The translations under genes and the position numbers were made by a program. Shown in pieces: positions 1-5,573 of a stretch of DNA of 5,573 nt; the first letter of the stretch is position 1, and each line of letters begins with the position of its first letter. Origin of the DNA: Acetobacteraceae bacterium (GTDB taxonomy: Bacteria > Pseudomonadota > Alphaproteobacteria > Acetobacterales > Acetobacteraceae); contig CANFIE010000284.1 of NCBI GenBank assembly GCA_947446625.1, forward strand, positions 1-5,573, given 5' to 3'. The notes under the pieces are model-generated. The model was not told the DNA's origin. It saw only the letters and a list, made by a program, of their open reading frames with translations, and did not search any database.

Positions 1-75
1 GATCATCGCCGCCTGCTCCAGCAGCAGGGCGTCCTTCTCGGCGTCACTCAGGCCAAACCGGGGCGGCAGGGTCAT
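1..75 (-). CDS. IS66-family transposase (TnpC-like), N-terminal fragment, runs off the window
   Basis: Only the first 25 codons are present; the gene continues leftwards beyond position 1. The start is ATG at 75-73. An in-frame TGA at 90-88 excludes a longer protein, and an AAGG Shine-Dalgarno at 84-81 sits 5 nt upstream. The peptide begins MTLPPRFGLSDAEKDALL and continues LEQAAMI. A short 'LS-x-AEKDALI' opening followed by a helix is typical, from family knowledge, of the N-terminal region (DUF6444-type) of solo IS66 transposases. That region normally leads into a coiled coil and a Pro/Ser-rich 'PPSK' segment, which would lie off the window. The assignment therefore rests on one short motif plus an IS66-like end upstream. 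It is on the same strand as the neighbouring operon, so read-through from that operon would enter it. An unrelated gene with a similar amphipathic start cannot be excluded. Confidence 0.5.
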   Translation of the reverse strand, partial: MTLPPRFGLSDAEKDALLLEQAAMI

Positions 76-140
76 CCATACCTTGACTCATATCCCGAGC
101 CCGCGCGCAACCCCGCATCGCCAACCACGTGAGCATTTAC
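1..140 (-). mobile_element. Probable IS66-family insertion sequence, one end only
   Basis: The transposase-like start at 75 is preceded by about 65 bp without another gene. On the minus strand a sequence reading GTAAATGCTCACGTGG starts at 140. IS66-family terminal inverted repeats characteristically begin GTAA and often continue with a form of nCGnTCAC, so this is a plausible IS tip at the expected distance from tnpC. If correct, the element boundary is at position 140 and the 8 bp at 141-148 (cccgtcag) would be one copy of the target-site duplication usual for this family. The partner inverted repeat and second target copy are outside the window, so the boundary is inferred. Confidence 0.42.
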
Positions 141-161
141 CCCGTCAGGACGCATGGTGCT

Positions 162-1658
162 CTAAATCCGCTGGGTCGGCGCCCGCCAGGCCAGCACGGC
201 GCCCAGCGCCACCAGCACCGCCGCCCCTAAAAACGCGGCGCGGAAGCCGCTCGCCATGCCCTCGGCCAGCACCGCACGCGCTGCTTCCGGCAGGCTGGGC
301 AGCAGCCCGGCGCCTTCCCGCACCAACCGCGCGAACAGCGAGGCCGCCTCGGCGTCATGCGCCGCCAGGCTGCCGAACAGCAGCGCCCCCAGCAGCGCCG
401 TGGCCACCGCCGCGCCCAGGCTGCGGGCAAACTGCACCGAAGCCGCCGCCGCGCCCAGCCGCGCCGGCCCGGCCGCCACCTGCACGGTTATCTGCACCAC
501 CGGGTAATGCGTCGCCATGCCCAGCGCGGCCAGGCCAAACAGCAGTGCCAAGCCCAGATTGGGCAGGCTGTCGGCAAACACCGCCGCGCCCACCAGCAGC
601 AGGGCCGCAATCGGCAGGCCAAAGCCCGGCAGAATCATCGCCATGCCAGTGCGCGTCATGGTCTGGCCCGCCAGCATGCCGCCCAGGAAGCCACCAATGG
701 AAAACGGCACCAGCAGCGCCCCCGCCGCCGAAGCCCCCAGCCCGCGCGCCGTTTGCAGGTAAATCGGCAAAAACGTCACCAGGCTGACAAAGGCGCCATG
801 CACCAGGCCCGAAAGCAGGTCGGCCTTCCAAATGGCCGGCTGCGCCAGCAGCCCCAGCGGCAGCAGCGGGTGGCGGGCCGAGCGTTCCTGGCACCACAGC
901 AGAAACAGCGCGGCCACCGCCGCCACCGCCAGGAAGAAGGCTATGGGCAGCGCCTGGGCCGAAAGCCGCTGCACCTGGCCAAAGGCCAACAGCGTCGGCG
1001 CCACAAAGCCGGCGAACAGCAGCACCCCGGCCCAGTCAAAGCTGAACGGCGCCCCGGCCTCGGGCGGTGCCCGGCGCGGCAGCCGCCAGGCCAGGGCAAA
1101 GGCCAGCCCCTGCACCGGCAGCAGAGTCCAGAAGCAGGCGCGCCAGCCCCAGCCCTCGCTAAGCCAACCACCGGCCAGCGGCCCGGCCGAGGAAGCCAGC
1201 ACAAAACAGGTGGCGATATAGGCCTGGAACCGCCCGCGTTCCCGCGGCGGCAGCGCCTCGCCAATCAGCGCCATGGTCAGCGTGGTCAGCGCCGCGCCGC
1301 CGGCGCCCTGCACCATGCGCGCCACCACCAGCAGGCCAAACCCGCCGGCCAGCGCACAAAGCAGCGCGCCCAACGCATGCAGCACCAGCCCCACCAGCAG
1401 CAGGCGGCGGCGGCCAAAGGCATCGGCCAGCCGGCCAAACACCGGGGCGGCGATGGTCGCCGCCACCAGATACGCCACCATCACCCAGGTAATCCGCTCC
1501 AGCGCGCCGAACTCGGCGGCAATGGCGGGCAGGGCGGTGGCCACCAGCGTCTGGTCCACCGCGCCCAACATGATGGCCAGCGCCACACTCGGGAAAACCC
1601 GCCAAAAGGCCGCCCGCAATTCTGCCGGGGTCATCTCCGGAAAGTCGGCCGCCGCCAT
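162..1658 (-). CDS. MFS multidrug/solute exporter, DHA2 (14-TM, EmrB/QacA) type
   Basis: This 498-residue inner-membrane protein is predicted to be a proton-coupled exporter of the major facilitator superfamily. Three signature motifs are visible. The motif D1-like AVDQTLVATALP (residues 33-44) in helix 1 carries the DHA2-typical acidic residue D35. Motif A, GRLADAFGRRRLL (75-87), lies between helices 2 and 3. Motif C, centred on SSAGPLAGGW (156-165), in helix 5 is the antiporter signature. Hydrophobic segments continue to residue ~490 with a soluble loop around 431-465, fitting 14 helices and the usual DHA2 length of about 480-520, so the protein looks intact. Its substrate cannot be read from sequence. 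The ATG at 1658-1656 follows the accA stop with a single base between them (TGA-G-ATG), so it is probably translated by coupling. A second Met at residue 9 is possible. The TAG stop (164-162) lies only ~21 bp from the inferred IS end, and no terminator is visible after it. Confidence 0.93.
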   Translation of the reverse strand: MAAADFPEMTPAELRAAFWRVFPSVALAIMLGAVDQTLVATALPAIAAEFGALERITWVMVAYLVAATIAAPVFGRLADAFGRRRLLLVGLVLHALGALLCALAGGFGLLVVARMVQGAGGAALTTLTMALIGEALPPRERGRFQAYIATCFVLASSAGPLAGGWLSEGWGWRACFWTLLPVQGLAFALAWRLPRRAPPEAGAPFSFDWAGVLLFAGFVAPTLLAFGQVQRLSAQALPIAFFLAVAAVAALFLLWCQERSARHPLLPLGLLAQPAIWKADLLSGLVHGAFVSLVTFLPIYLQTARGLGASAAGALLVPFSIGGFLGGMLAGQTMTRTGMAMILPGFGLPIAALLLVGAAVFADSLPNLGLALLFGLAALGMATHYPVVQITVQVAAGPARLGAAAASVQFARSLGAAVATALLGALLFGSLAAHDAEAASLFARLVREGAGLLPSLPEAARAVLAEGMASGFRAAFLGAAVLVALGAVLAWRAPTQRI

Positions 1659-1659
1659 C

Positions 1660-2616
1660 TCAGGCGACCGCGTGCCGGCCCATTTCCAGGAATTTGTCGC
1701 GCCGCCGTGCCTTCAGCGTGGCCGCATCCAACGGCAGCAGCGGCTCCAGCGAGGCCCAGATCTGCCGGCCCACGCTCGCCATCATCGCCTCGGGCTCGCG
1801 ATGCGCGCCGCCCATCGGCTCCGAGATCACGGTATCGATCAGCGCCAGCCGCTTCAAATCCTCGGCGGTCAGCTTCAGCGCCTCGGCCGCCGTGCTGGCC
1901 ATGGCGGCATCGCGCCACAGAATGCTGGCGCAGCCTTCCGGGCTGATCACGGAATAAACCGCGTGTTCCAGCATCAGCACCCGGTCCGCCGCCGCCAGCG
2001 CAATGGCGCCACCGGAACCACCCTCGCCAATGATGGTGGCAATGAAGGGCACCGGCGCTTCCAGCCCGGCCTCAATGCTGCGGGCAATCGCCTCGGCCTG
2101 GCCGCGCGCCTCGGCCTCAATGCCGGGGAAGGCGCCGGCGGTATCCACAAAGCTGAGGATCGGCAGGCCGAACCGCCCGGCCAATTCCATCACCCGGCGC
2201 GCCTTGCGGTAGCCCTCGGGCTTGGCCATGCCGAAATTATGCCGCACCCGGCTTTCGGTATCATTGCCCTTCTCAGTACCCAGCACCGCCACGGCGCGGC
2301 CCTGGAACCGCCCCAGCCCGCCGATGATGGCAGCGTCGTCGCCAAAGGCGCGGTCGCCGGCCAGCGGCGTCCATTCGCTGATGAGCGAGCGCACATAATC
2401 CAGGCATTTCGGCCGGTCCGGGTGGCGCGCCACCAAGGTTTTCTGCCAGGGGGTCAGCTTGCCATAGGTGGAGCGCAGCAGGGCCTGCGCCTTGTCGCGC
2501 AGCTTCGAGACTTCCTCGGCCACGTCGATGCCGCCGGCATCGGTGGTGCGGCGAAGCTCCTCGATCTTGCCTTCAAGCTCGGCGATCGGCTTTTCGAATT
2601 CAAGGAAATGGCGCAT
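1660..2616 (-). CDS. accA: Acetyl-CoA carboxylase carboxyltransferase subunit alpha
   Basis: AccA pairs with AccD in the cytosolic carboxyltransferase that moves the carboxyl group from carboxybiotin on AccB to acetyl-CoA. The product is malonyl-CoA, made at the first committed step of fatty-acid synthesis. The 318-residue length matches the family (~319 in E. coli). A helical N-terminal region (residues 1-50, opening MRHFLEFEKPIAELEGKIEE) precedes the crotonase-fold domain. Within it are GTEKGNDT (113-120), the FVDTAGAFPGIEAE strand-loop (156-169), the glycine-rich oxyanion-hole motif GEGGSGGA (197-204) and YSVISPEGCASILW (221-234), all strongly conserved. The ATG at 2616-2614 gives the standard N-terminus; no strong Shine-Dalgarno is seen. 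The gene lies 47 nt after xerD and 1 nt before the exporter, so it is probably co-transcribed with both. The zinc-bearing partner accD is not in this window, as is usual. Confidence 0.98.
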   Translation of the reverse strand: MRHFLEFEKPIAELEGKIEELRRTTDAGGIDVAEEVSKLRDKAQALLRSTYGKLTPWQKTLVARHPDRPKCLDYVRSLISEWTPLAGDRAFGDDAAIIGGLGRFQGRAVAVLGTEKGNDTESRVRHNFGMAKPEGYRKARRVMELAGRFGLPILSFVDTAGAFPGIEAEARGQAEAIARSIEAGLEAPVPFIATIIGEGGSGGAIALAAADRVLMLEHAVYSVISPEGCASILWRDAAMASTAAEALKLTAEDLKRLALIDTVISEPMGGAHREPEAMMASVGRQIWASLEPLLPLDAATLKARRRDKFLEMGRHAVA

Positions 2617-2648
2617 TGCGGGGTCCGGTTAGCGGAAAAGCCGGCCGG

Positions 2649-2667
2649 GTGAAAGCGCTGCCTTCAC
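2649..2667 (-). other. Small hairpin overlapping the xerD stop codon
   Basis: On the minus strand the 19 nt GTGAAGGCAGCGCTTTCAC fold into an 8-pair stem (one G-T pair) around a 3-nt loop. The xerD TGA lies inside the left arm. No T-run follows directly; there is only CTTTT after a GGCCGG palindrome further on. It could attenuate read-through or stabilise the xerD 3' end within the xerD-accA transcript, but such short stems are common by chance in GC-rich DNA. Confidence 0.25.
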
Positions 2668-3575
2668 GCCGCCGCCTCTCCGGCCAAGGGGTGGTGCGCC
2701 TCCACCAGCGCCCGCAGCCGGTCCTCCAGCACCTTGGTATAAATCTGCGTGGTGGCGATATCGGCATGGCCCAGCAAAATCTGCAGGCTGCGCAAATCCG
2801 CCCCCCGGGCCAGCAAATGGCTGGCAAAGCTGTGCCGCAGCACATGCGGGCTCACCCGCGCCGGGTCCAGCCCGGCCACTAGCGCGGCGTCCTTCAGCAG
2901 CAGCCCCAGGCCCTGGCGCGTCATGTGGCCACTGGCCGCCCGGGCCGGAAACAGCCAGCGCGGCACCGGCGCCTTGCCGCCGGCCCGGTCCAGCAGGGCC
3001 TCGCGCGCCGCCAGCCCGGCGGCGCGGGCCCGCTGGCTGATCGGCACCAGCCTCTCCTTGCCGCCCTTGCCGCGCACCGCCACCAGGGGCGCATCGGCCC
3101 GCAGCGCCAGCACCGGCAGGGCCACCAACTCACTGGCACGCAGCCCGCTGCTATACAGCAGCTCCAGCGCCGCCACCGCCTGCTGGCCGCGCAGCCCGCC
3201 CAGCCCCGGTGCCTCGGTAATCAGCTGCTCCACCTCAGCCTCGGTCAGCGGCTTGGGCAGGCTGGGGGCAGGGCGGGGGCCTTGCAGCAGCTCGGTCGGG
3301 TCATCCACCCGCACCCCCTCCCGCGCCAGAAACCGGAAAAACTGCCGCAACGCCGAAAGCCGCCGCGCCGCCGTGCGCGCCGCCAGCCCCTGGGAGGTAA
3401 GCCATTGCAGATACTGCCCCAGCAGCGCCGCCCCGGCGGCATCCGGCGCCACTTGGTGGCGGGCGCAGAAGGCGCCGAAATCAGCCAGGTCGGCCTGATA
3501 GGCCGCCAGCGTATTGCGGGCGGCACCCCGCTCCGCCGTCAGCATTTCCAGAAAGGTCTCGACGTGCAGATTCAA
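2664..3575 (-). CDS. xerD: Site-specific tyrosine recombinase XerD
   Basis: XerD works with XerC at the chromosomal dif site to resolve chromosome dimers at cell division, activated by FtsK. The 303-residue protein has an N-terminal SAM-like/core-binding domain (about residues 4-85, including ERGAARNTLAAYQADL) and a C-terminal catalytic domain (about 108-295). All catalytic residues are visible: R146 in GLRASEL, K170 in GKGGKER, H244 and R247 in HVLRHSF, H270 in LLGH, and nucleophile Y279 in IYTKV. This spacing equals that known for E. coli XerD (R148, K172, H244, R247, H270, Y279 nearly residue for residue), which favours XerD over XerC or a phage integrase. The start is taken as TTG (3575-3573). 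An in-frame TGA at 3599-3597 blocks extension, the TTG lies 2 nt after the stop of the preceding small gene (TGA-CC-TTG), and it retains the N-terminal helix. The alternative ATG at residue 11 (3545) would remove part of that helix. No dif-like site was sought or seen nearby. Confidence 0.96.
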   Translation of the reverse strand: MNLHVETFLEMLTAERGAARNTLAAYQADLADFGAFCARHQVAPDAAGAALLGQYLQWLTSQGLAARTAARRLSALRQFFRFLAREGVRVDDPTELLQGPRPAPSLPKPLTEAEVEQLITEAPGLGGLRGQQAVAALELLYSSGLRASELVALPVLALRADAPLVAVRGKGGKERLVPISQRARAAGLAAREALLDRAGGKAPVPRWLFPARAASGHMTRQGLGLLLKDAALVAGLDPARVSPHVLRHSFASHLLARGADLRSLQILLGHADIATTQIYTKVLEDRLRALVEAHHPLAGEAAA

Positions 3576-3577
3576 GG

Positions 3578-3724
3578 TCAGCGCGGCTGAAACCGGTCAT
3601 TCGGCAGGGTGCGTTCCACCTGGCTGGTCACCGCGCCGGGCGGAAAGGCGCCAATGGCCACCACACCGGCCAGGGCCATGACCAGCACCAACAGGATCAG
3701 CAGGCTCACCGGGTTGCGAAACAT
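3578..3724 (-). CDS. 48-residue single-pass membrane microprotein, function unknown
   Basis: This short reading frame begins with ATG at 3724-3722 and ends with TGA at 3580-3578. The product opens MFRNPVSLLILLVLVMALAG, continues VVAIGAFPPGAVTSQ and ends VERTLPNDRFQPR. Residues ~6-27 form one clear transmembrane helix. R3 in front suggests an inside N-terminus, and the polar tail (28-48) would face the periplasm. Three things support a real gene. A GAGGGAG Shine-Dalgarno lies at 3742-3736, 11 nt from the ATG. The frame has a coherent hydrophobic-then-polar pattern, unlike the Arg/Pro-rich shadow frames around it. Its stop lies 2 nt before the TTG start of xerD, as expected for translational coupling. 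A small protein of this layout (TM helix, 'FPP', then 'VER-LPNDRF') resembles hypothetical proteins I associate with this locus in related bacteria, but that recollection is unverified. Nothing in it indicates a function. It is too short for many gene finders and could easily be missed. Confidence 0.72.
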   Translation of the reverse strand: MFRNPVSLLILLVLVMALAGVVAIGAFPPGAVTSQVERTLPNDRFQPR

Positions 3725-3754
3725 GAAAGTCAGCGCTCCCTCGCGCCAGAACGG
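3725..3754. promoter_or_regulatory. 30-bp divergent spacer between the xerD operon and aroKB
   Basis: Only 30 bp separate the two outward-facing start codons (ATG at 3724, GTG at 3755). Both transcription units should start in or near this segment, so promoters must overlap the opposite gene's 5' coding region, or the true aroKB start lies further downstream. I found no convincing -35/-10 pair on either strand. A TTGACG at 3774-3769 (minus strand) lacks a plausible -10 at 16-18 bp. The call rests on gene geometry, not on recognised promoter boxes. Confidence 0.35.
3736..3742 (-). promoter_or_regulatory. Ribosome binding site of the 48-residue microprotein
   Basis: The minus strand reads GAGGGAG here, complementary to the anti-Shine-Dalgarno, 11 nt before the ATG at 3724. 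The spacing is slightly long but workable. It is the clearest ribosome binding site at the head of the minus-strand operon, and xerD itself has none. Confidence 0.5.
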
Positions 3755-5512
3755 GTGGCTGTGCTACCCGTCAAGGTCGTGTCACGCAACAGCGCCTTCA
3801 TCCTCACCGCCGAGGACCCTGCCGTTACCCCTTCGCTTCCGTCATTCGGGGCCGTGGGAGGCCTGCGCGCGGGCCATACCGGGCGCTCCATCGTGCTGGT
3901 CGGCATGCCCGGCGCCGGCAAATCCTCCATTGGCCGCCGTCTCGCCGCCCGATTCGGCCTGCCTTTCCTCGACGCCGATACCGAGATCGAAGCCGCCGCC
4001 GGCCTGCCGATCACGGAAATTTTCGCCCGCTATGGCGAGGCGCATTTCCGTGACGGCGAGCGCCGGGTGATCTCCCGCCTCATCTCCGGCCCGCCCGTGG
4101 TGCTGGCCACCGGCGGCGGCGCCTATGCCGATGCCCTGACCCGCAAGGCGATTCGCGCGAATGGCGCCATTGCCGTGTGGCTGCACTGCCCGCTGCCGGT
4201 GCTGCTGCGCCGCGTGGCCGGGCGCGAACACCGCCCCATGTTCCTGAACGCCGACCCGGCCGAGGTGCTGAACCGCCTCGCCGCCGCGCGTCACCCTCTT
4301 TATGCTGAGGCCGATATGGTCATTTCCTGTACCGACGAAGCCCCCGAAGCCACCACCCGCCGCGTGGCCGAGGCCCTGGAAAACTGGCGCCCGGCGCTGC
4401 GCCTGCCGGTTACCCTGGGCGAGCGCAGCTACGAGGTGGTGATCGGCCAGGGCCTGCTGGCCCGCGCCGGCGCGCTGATGGCCCCGGTGCTGCCCGCCCG
4501 CCGCGTGGTGGTGGTCACCGACGAAAACGTCGGCCCGCGCCATTTGCCCGCCCTGCGCGCCGGGCTGGAAGCTGCCGCTTTCCAGGTGCTGGCCGAAATC
4601 ACCGTCCCTTCGGGTGAGGCCAGCAAGGGCTTCGCCTGCCTGCAATCAGTGCTGGAGCAGATGCTGGCCGCTGGCGCCGACCGCCGCACCGCCGTGCTGG
4701 CCCTGGGTGGCGGCGTGGTGGGGGATTTGGCCGGTTTCGCCGCCGCCGTGGCGCTGCGCGGCCTGCCCTTCGTGCAACTGCCCACCACCCTGCTGGCCCA
4801 GGTGGACAGCAGCGTGGGCGGCAAAACCGGCGTGAACCTCTCCCTGGGCAAGAACCTGGTGGGCGCCTTCCACCAGCCCCGCCTGGTGCTGGCCGATACC
4901 GATACGCTGACCACCCTGCCGCCGCGGGAACTCCGCGCCGGCTATGCCGAGGTGGCCAAGCACGGCCTGCTTTCCGGTGAGGCGCTGTGGCAATGGTGCG
5001 AGGCCAATGGCGAAAAGCTGGTGGCCGGCGACCCTGCGGCCCTGGCCCATGCGGTGCTGGAAAGCTGCAAGCTGAAATCCGCCGTGGTGGCCAGCGATGA
5101 GCGCGAGGAAAGCGCCGAGGGCGGCCGCGCCCTGCTCAACCTGGGCCATACCTTCGGCCATGCCTTCGAGGCCGAGACCGGCTATGGCGGCAGCCTGCTG
5201 CATGGCGAGGCGGTGGCGGTGGGGCTGGGGCTGGCGGCGGCCATCTCGGCCCGGCTGGGCCATTGCAGCCAGGAATTGCCCGGCCGGGTGATTGGCCACC
5301 TGCAGGCCTGCGGCATGCCCGCCCGGGTGCGAGACCTGCCGCGCGGCTACCGGGTGGAAGCGCTGATCGGCCGGATGCGGAAGGACAAGAAGGTGCGCGA
5401 CGGTGCGCTGCGCTTCGTGCTGCTGAAAGCCCCGGGCGAAGCCTTCACCAGCGCCGATGTGCCGGTGGATGCGGTGGAAAGCCTGCTGCGCGACGAAGGC
5501 TGCGCGGGCTAG
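3755..5512 (+). CDS. aroKB: Bifunctional shikimate kinase / 3-dehydroquinate synthase (AroK-AroB fusion)
   Basis: This single 585-residue cytosolic protein carries two shikimate-pathway enzymes. The N-terminal kinase (about residues 42-210) phosphorylates shikimate. It shows Walker A GMPGAGKS (50-57), the shikimate-binding DAD (73-75), FRDGE (98-102), GGG (120-122), the lid HRPMF (159-163) and RHPLYAEAD (179-187). After a short linker near WRPALRLP (211-218), the C-terminal domain (about 219-585) converts DAHP to 3-dehydroquinate using NAD and a divalent metal. It has NAD-binding GGGVVGDLAGF (318-328), DSSVGGKTGVN (351-361), GKNLVGAFHQP (365-375), and metal ligands E399 (GYAEV), H465 (NLGHTFGHAFE) and H483 (LLHGEAV). 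Both active sites look complete and no stop or frameshift lies between them. The start is uncertain. GTG at 3755 is the first available, but GTG at 3761, 3779 or 3854 would also keep the kinase whole, and none has a strong Shine-Dalgarno. Residues 1-41 look unstructured. Transcription is divergent from the xerD operon. Confidence 0.97.
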   Translation: MAVLPVKVVSRNSAFILTAEDPAVTPSLPSFGAVGGLRAGHTGRSIVLVGMPGAGKSSIGRRLAARFGLPFLDADTEIEAAAGLPITEIFARYGEAHFRDGERRVISRLISGPPVVLATGGGAYADALTRKAIRANGAIAVWLHCPLPVLLRRVAGREHRPMFLNADPAEVLNRLAAARHPLYAEADMVISCTDEAPEATTRRVAEALENWRPALRLPVTLGERSYEVVIGQGLLARAGALMAPVLPARRVVVVTDENVGPRHLPALRAGLEAAAFQVLAEITVPSGEASKGFACLQSVLEQMLAAGADRRTAVLALGGGVVGDLAGFAAAVALRGLPFVQLPTTLLAQVDSSVGGKTGVNLSLGKNLVGAFHQPRLVLADTDTLTTLPPRELRAGYAEVAKHGLLSGEALWQWCEANGEKLVAGDPAALAHAVLESCKLKSAVVASDEREESAEGGRALLNLGHTFGHAFEAETGYGGSLLHGEAVAVGLGLAAAISARLGHCSQELPGRVIGHLQACGMPARVRDLPRGYRVEALIGRMRKDKKVRDGALRFVLLKAPGEAFTSADVPVDAVESLLRDEGCAG

Positions 5513-5559
5513 AGCAATATCCGTTCTGATGGGATCATCAGAACGGATTTCTTGCCCTA
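5510..5559 (+). terminator. Nested 50-nt palindrome at the end of aroKB: probable terminator, possibly a dispersed repeat
   Basis: A perfect 13-bp inner stem, ATCCGTTCTGATG (5519-5531) against CATCAGAACGGAT (5536-5548), closes on a GGAT tetraloop. Outside a small internal loop (T against TTC), an outer stem pairs tagagcaa (5510-5517) with ttgcccta (5552-5559) at 7 of 8 positions. The aroKB TAG stop (5510-5512) is the first three bases of the outer arm. The T-tract after the inner stem is weak (TTTCTT) but present, so Rho-independent termination is plausible in either direction. The 'agagcaat-TCCG...CGGA-...ttgc-ct' design resembles dispersed intergenic palindromes I recall from alphaproteobacterial genomes; that resemblance is unverified. 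The last 14 bases of the window (5560-5573) are AT-rich and show nothing I can name. Confidence 0.7.
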
Positions 5560-5573
5560 TTTTCAAATGGTTA

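Noticed and set aside
83..787. 234-codon plus-strand frame starting beside the IS end
   Set aside because: It is extremely Pro/Arg/Ala-rich and lies almost wholly antisense to the exporter C-terminal half, whose hydrophobic pattern is the convincing one.
357..1946. 529-codon open frame on the plus strand opposite the exporter and accA
   Set aside because: It is antisense to two clearly identified genes, has an Arg/Gln/His-rich composition with no domain-like pattern, and is what GC-biased third codon positions produce on the opposite strand.
1273..2652. 459-codon open frame on the plus strand across accA
   Set aside because: It is a shadow of accA: it covers the whole accA gene in antisense, carries no recognisable motif, and spans the accA start region without any signal of its own.
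3746..3774. Possible sigma-70 promoter for the microprotein-xerD operon (TTGACG at 3774-3769)
   Set aside because: The -35-like box is good, but hexamers at 16-18 bp spacing (for example TTCTGG) match the -10 consensus at only one position or so.
3609..4070. 153-codon plus-strand frame overlapping the start of aroKB
   Set aside because: It overlaps aroKB in another frame and the microprotein in antisense, with no motif; the aroKB frame carries the Walker A and shikimate-binding residues.
4646..5566. 306-codon minus-strand frame opposite the AroB domain
   Set aside because: It is His/Gln/Gly-rich antisense shadow of a fully conserved dehydroquinate synthase domain; its start falls in the terminator palindrome region.
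1..5573. CRISPR arrays, tRNA/rRNA genes, riboswitches or a novel defence system
   Set aside because: I saw no spaced direct repeats, no tRNA-like cloverleaf and no long untranslated leader. Apart from short gaps, the window is filled by recognisable housekeeping genes, an exporter and an IS end.

Overview
The window is GC-rich and densely packed with housekeeping genes. The gene set and protein style suggest an alphaproteobacterium, most likely of the Acetobacteraceae/Rhodospirillales. Three things point there: a xerD-accA neighbourhood divergent from shikimate-pathway genes, a fused AroK-AroB protein, and Ala/Arg/Gly-rich proteins with GC-biased third positions. The family assignment is an inference; no marker gene is present to prove it.

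Layout from left to right. Positions 1-140 look like the promoter-proximal end of an IS66-family insertion sequence, with the first 25 codons of its transposase running leftwards off the window. Next, all on the minus strand and read right to left, comes a tight four-gene run: an unannotated 48-residue single-pass membrane microprotein (3724-3578), a XerD-type tyrosine recombinase (3575-2664), the acetyl-CoA carboxylase carboxyltransferase alpha subunit AccA (2616-1660), and a 14-TM-type MFS drug/solute exporter (1658-162). The junctions are 2 nt, 47 nt and 1 nt, so one transcript with translational coupling is likely. On the plus strand, starting only 30 nt from the microprotein, one long gene (3755-5512) encodes shikimate kinase fused in frame to 3-dehydroquinate synthase. 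It ends in a long nested palindrome that overlaps its stop codon.

The genes serve core growth functions: chromosome dimer resolution (XerD), the first committed step of fatty-acid synthesis (AccA), and chorismate/aromatic amino-acid synthesis (AroKB). The exporter has been appended to the accA end of the operon, and the IS has landed about 21 bp after the exporter stop codon. I see no new defence or mobile system here. The points most worth a second look are the overlooked microprotein coupled to xerD, the AroK-AroB fusion, and the 50-nt palindrome at the end of aroKB, which may be a dispersed repeat acting as a terminator.
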